This document shows, one piece after another, positions 25,071 to 36,583 of a stretch of 64,000 nt of DNA (its first letter is position 1; each line of letters opens with the position of its first letter). This stretch comes from Apostichopus japonicus. Taxonomy: Eukaryota > Echinodermata > Holothuroidea > Aspidochirotida > Stichopodidae. The translations under genes and the position numbers were made by a program. The notes under the pieces are model-generated. The model ran no database searches, was not told the DNA's origin, and saw only the letters and a program-made list of their open reading frames with translations. The stretch is taken from NCBI RefSeq assembly GCF_037975245.1, contig NC_092568.1, positions 13,293,501 to 13,357,500 on the forward strand. Reading direction: 5' to 3'.

Positions 25071-27222
25071 TAGACTGACCTGTATCTATCATACCTCAAT
25101 GCATTTTGCAGCCCGGTTTTGATTGTTTCCTTTTCAACTTTCACTACTTTCTTTTCCATGAATCCTCATAAAAATGTATATTACCTAACTTATCTTCTCT
25201 GGTTGTCTGATGGTGAGTAATCTTAAATTATTGTAATTGCTTGTGTAGTGTGTACATGACACAGTGTTAGAGAATGAACTGTGAAAAAATACTGGATAGA
25301 TCTCCTGAGTCTAAAGATCAGGTTGAATGTGATAGCTTCCAATAATCTTTGTTTGCATTATAATTAACTGATACTTTATCAAAGTGTACTAAAGATTCGT
25401 TCATTCATTATCTTCAGTTTGTGTGACCTTTTTATTGTTGAACATTCATGTTAGTGCTGGTCTTATTAACCTGCATACGTTGAGCCACACTGAACATCTG
25501 TAAAAAAAATTATCAACTGAAAATGTGGTTTGAATTACTCATGGAAATAATACATGGATACATTCGAAAGATTTTTGTAATAACTGGAGGGCAGTGTTGC
25601 TAGAAGGTTCTTTGATAGGAAATAGTAGAATGAAACTGTTTTTTAGGGTAAGGGGTTGGGGAGATATAAGAAGTGTTTATGTCGGTTTGGGATTATAATG
25701 GGTTAATGTTTAAATGGGGCAAATTCAATTTCCAAATAAAATGACAACATACTCTCAGTCTTAGAAAGTGATTAAAAATAGGCAAACTTAGTGCATGTAG
25801 ACCAAAATATTCACATACAGTACATGAACGATATCATGTGTAACATTTTCATATTTTTCACAATGTTGTTCACATGTGCAGTATCTACAGACTCGACCCA
25901 ATAAAACTTACATTGTGTGCTCACAGAATAATGCAGGTGTCGTGTACAGTATGTTGCTCCACTTTGGGGTGCACACTCATAAATTTGCTACAAGGATAGC
26001 TCAATGAAGTGATGATCAGTCTACAACTTTCACTGTAACCTACTTTCACTGTAGGGGAGAGATAAATAATGGGTGATGTTGGATTCCAGGGCTTTCCTGC
26101 ATGCCTCTGAAGAATAGAAGAAAAACAACTTGCAAGATATCCCATACTGGAATTAAAACATAAACAGAAGGTTTTTGAGCATTGATCTTGGTAAATTGAT
26201 TATTCCATTCAATACCAAATCCCAAAGCAGTGCCATTAAGGTCCTTGATTAATGAAGTGTCATCAACATAATTTAAATATATTAAAACGGGAAAACTTAC
26301 GATGAATGTGAAGTTGTATTTGCATGTGGTTATTGCTAGTAAGAACAAAATTCTTTCAAAGAAATTGTTTGAAGTCGATTACAAAAAATAAATTAGGTTA
26401 TGGTAGTGTTCCAATACTGTAAAGTATAGGGAAGTTCTCTTTTTGACTATTAGTACAGTTGTGACTAGGAGTAATACAGTACTTCATGGACTTGATAATT
26501 GAAATTACAGTAAGGTTGCCAATGTCAAATACAAGCAACTAATGAAAAAAAGGAACCTGTTTTGTATGTATACAGTATTGAAATATTGACTTGACAACAT
26601 ATAACAGTATGTATTGTGATCCTTCAACATTGGATGTTAACAAATATAATATTTAATTTTATAATAGAAATCATGTTAAAGATTTGTTTAAATTATAAAA
26701 ATGGACATTTAGTATACGTTGAAGCGTGAAATTGAAGGGAACTATGCAAGCAATGATATCAGTTTGTAAACCAGACCACCTGCTTTAAGCTGTCAGTCAA
26801 CCAGATAAAGTACTAGTGCCTGATGGTCTTCAAGTCTACAGATGAGATCTTAATGAAGATTGTAAAAGATTGCAACACAAAGCAAGGTATTAATAATACA
26901 ACATGAGTTACTTCAGGAAAGAATGAAATGTTTGGGTGAGATAGGAAAGTCCTTCATTTAAGAACTGCTAGCTAGAAGGGTAGATATTTGTGACTGTGAA
27001 ACTGCTGGGAGTACTTTCCAATGAGGTAAAAGATAAGGACTGGAGGCATACAGTAGTTGTCCAAGTTTTTCCGTGTAGTAAAGAGGAGATGTGAGAACAT
27101 ATTTAGTCATAATTGCATTAACATGGTTGAGTAGCAACATTTCTTGTAGTGGACATTTTGTGTTTTGGGTATACATTCAAATTGGCATTTTGTTTTGCTA
27201 TATATGTTTTGCTGTTTAACTA
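25071..27222 (+). other. Intron 1 stretch, nothing recognised
   Basis: AT-rich sequence with many TACAGTA/TACTGTA heptamers (for example near 25807, 25944, 26414, 26476, 26515 and 26570). No gene is supported. Two minus-strand frames of 74 and 100 codons around 25921-26348 have no recognised motif. Confidence 0.5.
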
Positions 27223-27442
27223 TAACAATGCATAGCAATTTATGTGCAAATTTCACCAAGATACCAGAATAAAGTTCTGCCTTATTAAAAGGCCAAAAAG
27301 TAAATGTACATCTGAATTATTCCTATTGAATTTGATATTAAGGGATAAATCATGCACCATTTATATAATAATGAATAGTTTTGATAGCAGATCTGGATCT
27401 TCCAGGATACAGATAATATAGACAGTACAGTAATCAGAGAAA
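27223..27442. repeat. Dispersed repeat, copy 1 (partner at 42675-42868)
   Basis: The sequence from GTGCAAATTTCAC through ACATCTGAATT, AAATCATGCACCAT, GATAGCAGATCTGG and TTCCAGGATACAGATAAT to GTACAGTAATC matches 42675-42868 in the same order and orientation, at roughly 70-75 percent identity. No coding content or terminal repeats were seen. Confidence 0.7.
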
Positions 27443-30400
27443 TACTATATTTGTTGTCGTTTCATCTGAAGCTCCAATCACAATCATTTGAAATCCATGC
27501 ATGATTTAGCTAAAGTTCTAATTTTAAAAGCTGAATGGTGCGATGTTATGCAAATATCCAGGTATGCAAACAATAATAGGCACTTCGTCAGACTATAAAC
27601 TGTGATGTTGTCTTGAACACTACAACCTACCAGTTTAATCATGCCAGTGTTATCCTCTATATATCATGTCTCTATAACAATTTTGTGTATGTTTGCTATA
27701 ACTTTCTTCACATGATTTAATGAAGACCACATTCTGATGAAAATGTTTTCTGTGCAAAGTTCAAACTTGTGGTTTAATTGTGTGGAATCTCTGCAGCATC
27801 ATCACTTGCACGTAATGTGTGAAAGCTTAGAAATCATTTTTTGAATGGTAATCACTTTCTCACGGATTTGTGTACATTAGCCACACAGTTTGCTTATTAA
27901 ATTGTTTTCTTGATAATACCTGTATTTTCCCCTGACAGATCATTAACTGACAACCTTTGGGCATGAGACTTTTAATGACTTCATTAAGAATTAATCAGTT
28001 TTCCCGTTTAATTGCAGCTTGACTGCTTTATCAAAGTCTTAATGTTTAATGAGTGCTAACTGGTAGGATTGATATAATTAGGAGCTGCAATTAGTAAATC
28101 AAATGTAAGTTGATGGTTGCTCAGAACCTGCCCTCATTTTGTTGGAAGGTTTGGAGATGTCAAAATGTAGGTGAAATCTGTAACAAATGACACATATTTT
28201 TGTTTCTTTGTAGGGGTTTATTAAATTTGTTAAAAGAGAATGGCCCTTTTTGTAGTACATCAATGTCCTGCAATGGCAGTAATTAAGGGACTGTATAGAG
28301 AAGTCCAGTCATTTCTTGTTGCCAACGAATGTCAGTGACAGACATCATTGGTCAGTCTGTCTCTGACAATAGAGTGAACACAAAAGTCCACACATATATG
28401 TATGACACACCATACAGTACAAAATTGTGAAAAAAGTGCCAAAGTACATGTTCTTTTTATTAAATAACTTTGCCATTGTAGTATATATATATGTTTACTA
28501 TTTGGGAGCCACCATATAGTCCCAAGTTGTAGTTTTGATGCCTCAGTGGTCCCTCACAGGTAACCAAATTTGGATCAGAGTCTTGCCAGAGATAGAAGGG
28601 TGAACAAAGTTCAGTGTTCTTGCAGTGATCTGTAGGTTACATTTTAATGTCAGACCATGCTGGTTTCCAGAGAATTGAATTAATAGGCCATGTGGAGGGA
28701 TCATATATACCCTGGGATTGGAGGTTCAAGACTTTAATAAAATATTGGTCTGACTCTTGTATTGTTGTCATTGCATCATTGTACAAATATCCCTGGACAT
28801 ATATAGGGTGAAACAGTTTCAGTGTAGAGCCCAGTGTGATATAAACAGAACTGTGTCTACAAGTTAGGATTTAAAGTTTAAATTTAGGATCATTATTGAT
28901 TCTTGATGTCATAGCAAGGTTTCATAGCCTTGCTCCTTCCATGATCCTAAGCTATTGCACAGGTATAATGTGCATCAGATACATGATAAAGGTAAAGAGG
29001 TGAAAAAGGCTCTAGACTCGAGGACTTGAATATTGAATGAATAGGCCACCAGAAGTGTCAAAGAGGTCAACAACAGAGTTTTTTACTGCTGGTACCCTCC
29101 ACATAGTCACATATTACCATGGATATACTGTATTAGAGGACTTCATTTTTCCTTCAGAGGCCATTATGAATGTTTGATATTTACATACTGTTATAAGTTG
29201 ATGATCATCATTACATCATGGCCACATGAATGGTGATCCCCATTCAATCCCATACTGCTGTGGATCAGATTCTTGAGAAGGATCAATTGATGAATAGGGG
29301 TTCTAAGCTTCATTTTAAAACTTTGGGAGAGGGTGAGGAGGAGGCCCTTGAGAATGCAAAAGTGTAATTCCTAGATAAGAGGACTTACAGAGACTGGAAT
29401 GCAGGGAGTGGAATGAAGGGATTGGGTTAATTAATGATCTGCTGCTTTTTTCGTGTCAGACCACATGTGCTGAATCTGTGGCACAGTCACAAGGACCCTA
29501 GAGCCCATTTGAATTGATAGTAGTCAGTCGACTGACCAAGGAGGTGAGAAGTGGGGGTGGAGAGAGGAATAGGAAGATGAGGGCAAAACTAATGTTTTGG
29601 TGGGAGGCTGAAGAGGACATGTTATGTCCTAACTAGATAGATTGATTGTGATCAGTGTGTTGTTGGATAGACAGATAGGAGGTGATCAGGAGGGATGGGT
29701 AGCTTGTGCCATTGAAATGAGTTTGGTAAAATGGTTTGGTGGTTAGAGTTTAAGAGGAAACCTGCACAGAACATTCTTAAGTAATTCAATTTAGGAAACT
29801 CCATTGTATGGTATATTCAATTCCCTGGTATATATTGAGAAATTGCAATGTCTGTGTTGTTGTACATTATCTTTTAATTCAATTTATTCATTCAAAAGGA
29901 AAATTTTGATTTGATCACTTTCCAAAATGTTGTCCTTGTCTAAAAGCTGCTTATTATTTGACTTCATTTAGTTTCAGTAAACAATAACGTTGGGTGTTTG
30001 TATTTACTTGGGTCATAGTGTAAAAAATGTGTTATCATTTTCAGTACAAACTTTATTTATAACTGTGAATGTTTGCCAGTAACAAATCGGCAGAGTATTG
30101 TTTCTGCTAATCATTTATCTTTACCAATTGAGTTAATAAAAGCCCTTGACTTTACTGGTGATAAACCCCAGAGATTTGGTTGTTGGGTTAAGTCAGATCC
30201 AGTCACTGATAACAGTAGCAAAGAATCTTCTACCCTGATTAGAAAAACAAAAGACAAATGAGAAGGAGAGAGAGAGGAGTGGGGAAGAATTGCAAAAAAA
30301 AAAAAAGGAGCCATATTTGGGCATAATACTAAATTGTAAAATTTTACTCAAAATTCCAAACTTTGATATGCATAAATTGTTACATGAAAGCTTTTACTTG

Positions 30401-31766
30401 CAAGAACTAGAAGATTTCTCTAAAACAGCAGTATCTTAAGTACTGGGTGTTCTGAGATATGATGGCCTTGAATACTAATATACAGATATTTCTATACATT
30501 GCACACATGGCACATGATCAATTCAAACAAACTTTTGAAAAAAGAGTCCCATCATGACTAACTTTGTGAAGTCATTTAAAATTCTTTTTATCCGACCTGT
30601 ATTATTTGAAGCAGCAAATATGTAAGAGGATAGCAGTAATGACACCTCAAGCCCTGTCCCTGAAGCCAGCGTGAGATTTGTCACCTGCTTGAGACAATGC
30701 CGCATTGTCCCCCTCCCATCAGCCTTTTCAACAAACTTTTAGTCAACTTGGAGAGAAAGGAATTGTGGGTAGTGTTGACTTGGCCACTGTTACAGGAAAT
30801 GCTTAAGATATGATCAGTATGTGACATATTGTAATATAATTTCTTGCTTCCAGCAGAGGCATGTCAATTTAGTTTAAGCTCCAACAAACATTTAGTTGCC
30901 TAAGCTATTAGTCCTCTGCAGTTCATTTAGCAAGATGCTGGCCAATCATGACACAAACGGTCTTAGTTGAGAGGAAAGACCCCATGAACTCAACAAGAAC
31001 TCATTAGCAATTTGTTTACCGAGAGAGCATACCAGCTATGTGGATGCTGTTCCTGAACCATGCAGTAATGTTTCATTAAATGGTTTGGCGATAAAACTCT
31101 GTTGTGGAACTTTTAAAGATAAGGACTCAATCAAATGTAACAATTCTTTAATTGACCCTTGAGCAGGTGATGCAGCCAATAATTGGATTTGATGTTTCAA
31201 TCAAATTTTGTAACGTCAGTGCTAATTTTGTGTAAACAGGGTTCTGTCGCATACCATTTGTGCAGAATCGGTTTGTTTTTGTGGAGCACCAGATGATCTT
31301 TGACTGTATTTACCCCCTGGTAGAAAGGACCGATGGGAGGTATTCTGTGCGATCAACCATACACTGAAAGTAGGCGTGGGTCATGGTGACACAGTTTCTA
31401 GAACCTTCACTTCTCGACATTGCATCTTCCCATTAGTTGGATATGCATTCTTGCAACTTGGAAAAGTTTTAATGCTATTTCTGATGAGTTGGATGTTTGT
31501 GCACGAAGAAAGTTGTGTTGCATAAATGGTACAGTTCATATACTAGCTTGCTACATCGTAGTAAAGGGATTGAGTTTATCACGATTGCTTGCCCTTAAAT
31601 ATGCTAGGAACGGAACCAAAATAGTCACTGATGCTATTAACATTTAAATCTACCCACGCAGAGGTTCTATGACGAAATCATTGAGTAGCCTCATTTGAGT
31701 GTTTATCAACATTATTATGTTCCAGTTGCTAGGTAACTTGACAACTGTTAATTTTGATTTCCACAG
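27443..31766 (+). other. Intron 1, 3' part: nothing recognised
   Basis: No exon with acceptable splice signals and matching phase was found. It ends in the branch/acceptor region TTTTGATTTCCACAG for exon 2. Confidence 0.5.
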
Positions 31767-31859
31767 TTCCCTTCATCCTATGCCCGGTGCTGGTTACGGT
31801 AGCGTTGATGTTCTCACACCACAGTATGATGGGGAATCTTGGAGTGCTCGAAATGCAAG
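31767..31859 (+). CDS. NPAS3: bHLH-PAS factor, coding exon 2 (linker before bHLH)
   Basis: The acceptor is ATTTCCACAG|TTCCC. The first base completes a proline codon begun in exon 1. The exon then encodes SLHPMPGAGYGSVDVLTPQY followed by DGESWSARNA, residues 52-82. The donor, GCAAG|GTTTGG, is weak. The two leftover bases AG join the first A of exon 3 to give arginine, directly before the bHLH basic region. Its 93 bases keep phase 2 on both sides, so skipping it would keep the frame. There is no known domain, and the call rests on frame continuity and splice sites. Confidence 0.66.
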
Positions 31860-33392
31860 GTTTGGCCTTCCATGATTTGGTTTGTGTTGTCTTAAAATAT
31901 AGGACTACTTTGGGTAACTGCACTGCAAGCTCAGATATTTAAATGGTGTCTAAATACATTAAAAGCTTTTCATGCTTGGTGTTGAAATCAAATGTGATGC
32001 TCTCTATCGAATGATATCTCAGCAGTGTCATGACAGATATTATTTAAACAGCTCTCCACGAGAAGCAGAGGTGTCTGAAAATAACTTCTAGATTTAACTC
32101 TCATCAAAGATTCCATATATATGCCGACAGATACCATTGGCAGTAAATTGCCGGAATGCCCTTCCAGTTTGCTGCCCTGCTTTTGGTGGAGTTTAATTTG
32201 TTTGCCACAAGCATCTCTAAAACATTCTAAAGCAGAAGGTCATAGTTGAGTTTGCATCTCCCTTTACTCTCCACACTGTCTGATCAACTTTTGACGTCCT
32301 CTTACGGGTGGTGGCTTCTTACAGGACAGCAAAAGTGATGGGGGTTTAGTTTAGGCTCAAGGTCACAACATGGTAGGGAAGAAATGAGAGAGAAACAGTT
32401 TTAAGTCCATAGAAATGGTTTTGACATGAAAGATGTAAAATCCAGGTCAGTTTGTAAAAGTTTGCAGAATTCTTTTTCAGATTGAAATACAGATTTACAG
32501 CAAGTTGCAAATAGAAAGATGGAACATAGTTTTTTGCATTACTTTTATTTTAAAGAAATGAAGACTTCCAAGCCAAAAAAGAGTAAATATACAGGTATGC
32601 TTCTGTTAAGGTGCAATGCATAATCACAAGTGCCTGTGATGAGCTTGCAATTTGAGAATAATATTTCTTGATTCCAATACTCTAGAGAATTGGGTATCAG
32701 ATCTAAGCATCATAAATAATATAAGCTATTAGGACTTTGTATACAGCAGGAGAGCATCAAGTATGATAATTATTACAGTTTGTAAAATTTTACACTGATC
32801 AGGTGTTATCTTATCCAACTTTTAACATGGCTAAAGCAAATTGACAGCGTACCTTATGGGTAGTATTATGGTTAAGCTGAATTTCACTCGCATAGGAAAC
32901 CTTGGATCGTATTATACATGATAGTAGCAATTGGTAAATCAAAAACATGAAAGTGCAGAAATGTTGTCAATAGTAGGCTTGTTTAGGCTGCTTTCAAAAG
33001 GAGATGAGAAAACTTTTCATTAATATTATAATTAATTTATAATTTAATGCAGTCCTTTGCGTTGGTTTTGCTAAGTCTCTCAAACGTCCTCGCAGTGCTA
33101 TACTAGTATAATAATACCATATAGCAATGCAGGTACTGCAGGTGGAGTACTTAACAAGCAATTCAGAAAAAAAAGTTAACACTGCTGAAAATTGTCCTTT
33201 TTGCATAATAATTATGCGAAATGGTAAGTCTAAGCCACTCTGTCTGAAATTCATAAGGTGCATTCTTTGATTGGGTAAAACTTGCCAGAAATAGACCTGA
33301 CTAAATTATTCTTAAATTATTGAGTAAAACTTGCAAGGAATAGGTGAGTAAGTTATGCAAGAAGGTCGCTCTTTAAGTAGATGGTCTGTTAT

Positions 33393-33537
33393 CAGCTGGT
33401 GTGGTTCTACTTTACTATGGCAGATACAGCATTGAATGTACAGTAGCAATGAGATGTATCATGCATCCAGCTGGTATGGTACCTTCATACTGCAGATGAT
33501 TTAGCATTGAATGTAGCCCTAAGATGGGACATGCATC
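33393..33537. repeat. Diverged tandem duplication, unit about 72 bp
   Basis: CAGCTGGTGTGG...CATTGAATGTA...CATGCATC at 33393-33467 is repeated at 33468-33537, and a third copy begins at 33538. Copy 1 reads GAATGTACAGTAGC where copy 2 reads GAATGTAGCC, so it carries five extra bases at a TA. Confidence 0.7.
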
Positions 33538-35170
33538 CAGCTGATGGGAATACAATGTCTGAGATCTCTCTCCATCAAGCCTTGACAGCCAGAGAACGTT
33601 GTACTGAGAGCATGTGTGTTACAATATTATCCCTTAGTCTATAAATCATTTATTTTTACATATCATATGATGAGAGGGAAGATGCTTCACTACAAACTGC
33701 ATCCAAGCCAAACCATAGCAGTGAAAATCCAACCAAGATTCATACTCCAAATACTACTACAAGTCAAAGCTTGTGTACTCACTGTGAGAGTTTAAGTGAT
33801 TGTTGGTTTTAAAGTGATACCTTAATGCCAAGAAAAACCTTAATACCTTAATATGCCCAAAAAATGGTTATAGCCAGACTTTTATTACAGAGAGAATTTG
33901 CAAGCTTTTTCTCCTTGAAAAAAGAAGTCATTTGATTAATGTTGTCCTTCAGAATATTTGGGAACATTTTATTGGATAACTATTATCTTAAAAGTACTTT
34001 TAGGAAATGTTGGCATTATTTAGTAGAGCTACACAAACTTGAGGTGCCTATACTGTTGTAATGGTCAATTTGGAACAAACAGAAGTTTGCCAATGAAGTC
34101 TCACAGACCCACCCCTACTCTGCAATTTGAAAGCAATTTTAATTAAATTTAAATTTCATGTCATAGATTAAACATTCTTCTAGAGCAGGATGATCTTAGG
34201 ATAACAAAGTCTGTGCTCCAGCAATTGAGCTGCACTATCCATGTACAGTAGGTAAACTGGGGTTTAAAATTTATGGTACGTATAGATCTAGCTAGCTCCA
34301 GATGTGCATAATCCAGACAAATGCTAAGCTACTGATAACTATGTTTTTGCAAAATATTTTACCACTTGGATGAGCATTTGGATGATATAAATATCACCAG
34401 CAAGCAATATTTACTTTGTAAATATTGGTAAGTTTGGGGATTTCTAACCAAACTTCACAACATTGCAATCAAAATATTTGGCTGTGACTTTCGTTAAACA
34501 GTCAATGACAATTTCAGCGGAAATGCTTTGTATGTCCGACATATATTTATTTGTGTAAACATGTAATTATTTTAGGTTAATTCAAGTTCATTAATAGGAG
34601 AGACCTGCACAAATAACATGGTTTATTGACATTTATAAAGTAATCCAAGAAACACTTTATTAAGATGAGAATAGAAAGAATAATAATTGAAGAATAAATC
34701 ATGACTGTAAAAGAATTACTCTTCCATTGGGATTCGTTGTCACATGTAAATAAATGTGAATACGAAGAGGTTAAACACAGAGAAGGAAGTTTTGTGGAAT
34801 GGTAGGAAATGCTAAAGGATTTAGAAGTCATGGGGTCATTTCCTTTGAAGTTTCTTCTTCTTCTTCAGGTACAGTAGCATTACTGAAACATATAGTAGTT
34901 AAGTACTGGAAGTCAGGTATCATCTGATCATGGTTGCCAGATCATGTTGCTAACCTCCAGTATGACTGAGAAAGGCTTTCATTTGGCTGTGTTGTTGACT
35001 CCGCTCTCTGTCAGATGAAGCTATGCTCTTCAATATGAAGACTTTCAGATCAAATGATTGCTGTTAAAGAAAGGCAAATACAAATTTGCATAAAACCCCA
35101 AATAAGTCTCAATTAACCTGAATTTTTAGGAAATAACTGGACCATGTCAATAGCACTGTCCTCTCTGTAG

Positions 35171-35258
35171 GAATATTGTTCAAGGGGGAGTCTGAACCAT
35201 GGCGAGTTTGGAGTCATCAGTCACAAGTCGTTAGCAAACAGTAGAGGAGAGAATGGCG
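35171..35258 (+). other. Candidate non-coding or poison exon in intron 2
   Basis: The acceptor TCCTCTCTGTAG and donor GGCG|GTAAGC are both good and 88 bases apart. Entered in the phase left by exon 2, it meets TGA after seven codons. Frame 0 is fully open but leaves one base, which does not match exon 3. It contains ACCATGGCG, an excellent start context, followed by a stop after 11 codons. If it is real, it is a 5' UTR exon of an alternative transcript or an exon that triggers decay. It may also be chance. Confidence 0.3.
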
Positions 35259-36305
35259 GTAAGCTAATACTGTCTTGCATTGTTTGACAAGCTTTTAGAC
35301 ATCTGTCAAAATGGACAGTACTCTTACTCACAGGAAGAAAATTCATCCTTAAATGGATGCCCCCTTACAAGTTTTACTTGTTAACTTGGACAGGACTGAA
35401 GAACATGTTAATACTTTAATTGGGCAAGTTTATCTTTTGAAACTGAACTGCTAGGAGAAAGTAATTTTTTGGCTTTCCTTCCAAAGTGGAGTGGATGTGA
35501 TGAATCAAACCCTGAATTGCATTTATGCTTTGACAAAAGACAGAGATAATATGATGAAATAAATGCAACAGTTTGCTGGTTTGGCAGATTATTAAGGTCA
35601 AGTTATTAAAGAGAATAAAGTTTTAATTGGAGAGCTATATATATGTCCTGAAATAGACAAATTGTAAATAATAAACTTTCATGTCAGGTGTTTGCGATTT
35701 GCAAAGACTCACTCCACACAAAATAGGGGATAATTAATTAAAAATCAAATAACAATACTTACTATCATTTTTCTGTGCATTGATTACTCATATGCAATTT
35801 ACTGGCAGGGATTAATATAAGATGTCAATGATAAATTAAACAATATTAAACTTTGCTGAGAGGTATGTTTATTTAAGGAAATAAAAAGGACTTTCCACCC
35901 CAAATGTGTGTATTGCTTCTCAAAAGTAATTGCTTTTGAAAAGTGTAACTACAGGTACTAAACCAAAAGCATTTATTTCTGGCAAGAGAAGCTTTGCAAA
36001 GAAAATAAAAATGAAACAAGAAACTGAAGAAAATGCTGATATTACAGCATTGTCTGTTAGGAAAATAGGAACTGAAAAAAAAATTAAAAAAAGTTGTCCC
36101 CCAAGTAAGATGGTTTTGGTATATAATGGAAGTATCTAGTGTAATGATTGTTATAAAGCTCAGTGATTGATCTAGCAACAATCCTAAAATCCACAAAAAA
36201 ATGGTTGAACTTTAAATCCTTCTGACTATGTAGTCTTAGACTTAGTGACTCTTCATGATCATAATATGTTTTTTTTTTTTCCCCCTATTGTCAAATTGTA
36301 ACCAG

Positions 36306-36583
36306 ATTGTTGGCGATACGTAAGGAACGTTCCAGAGATGCTGCAAGATCAAGGCGAGGAAAGGAGAATTTTGAATTTTATGAGCTGGCAAAGCTTCTCC
36401 CTCTTCCGGCAGCTATCACCAGCCAGCTGGACAAAGCTTCGATTATTCGACTAAGCATCAGTTACTTACGGATGAGGGACTTTGCACTCCAGGGTGACCC
36501 AGTTTGGCATCAGTCTCAGCCCTCCTCTTACGGCTCCAACAACACACCTAGAATCAGCAGATCTTCCACTTGTCTTAATCAAG
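36306..36583 (+). CDS. NPAS3: bHLH-PAS factor, coding exon 3 (complete bHLH domain)
   Basis: This exon fixes the identity of the gene. Residues about 86-140 form a full bHLH domain. The basic region is [20 protein letters not shown], followed by [20 protein letters not shown] and [20 protein letters not shown]. The RSRRGKEN basic region and the ...RMRDFxxQGDP ending mark the NPAS1/NPAS3/trachealess class; SIM proteins carry a different basic region (KTRREKEN). These factors dimerise with ARNT/tango and bind asymmetric E-box-like sites in the nucleus. After the domain comes a Ser/Asn-rich linker ending TCLNQ. The acceptor is TTGTAACCAG|A; the donor CAAG|GTACAGTA leaves one G, completed by GT of exon 4. 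The donor overlaps a TACAGTA heptamer. Confidence 0.95.

Larger units (their letters stand above)
31860..36305 (+). other. Intron 2
   Basis: About 4.4 kb. Contains a diverged tandem duplication at 33393-33537 and an exon-like segment at 35171-35258. The stretch 35870-36140 is unremarkable. It ends in a T- and C-rich tract (36269-36287) and CCAG acceptor. Confidence 0.7.
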
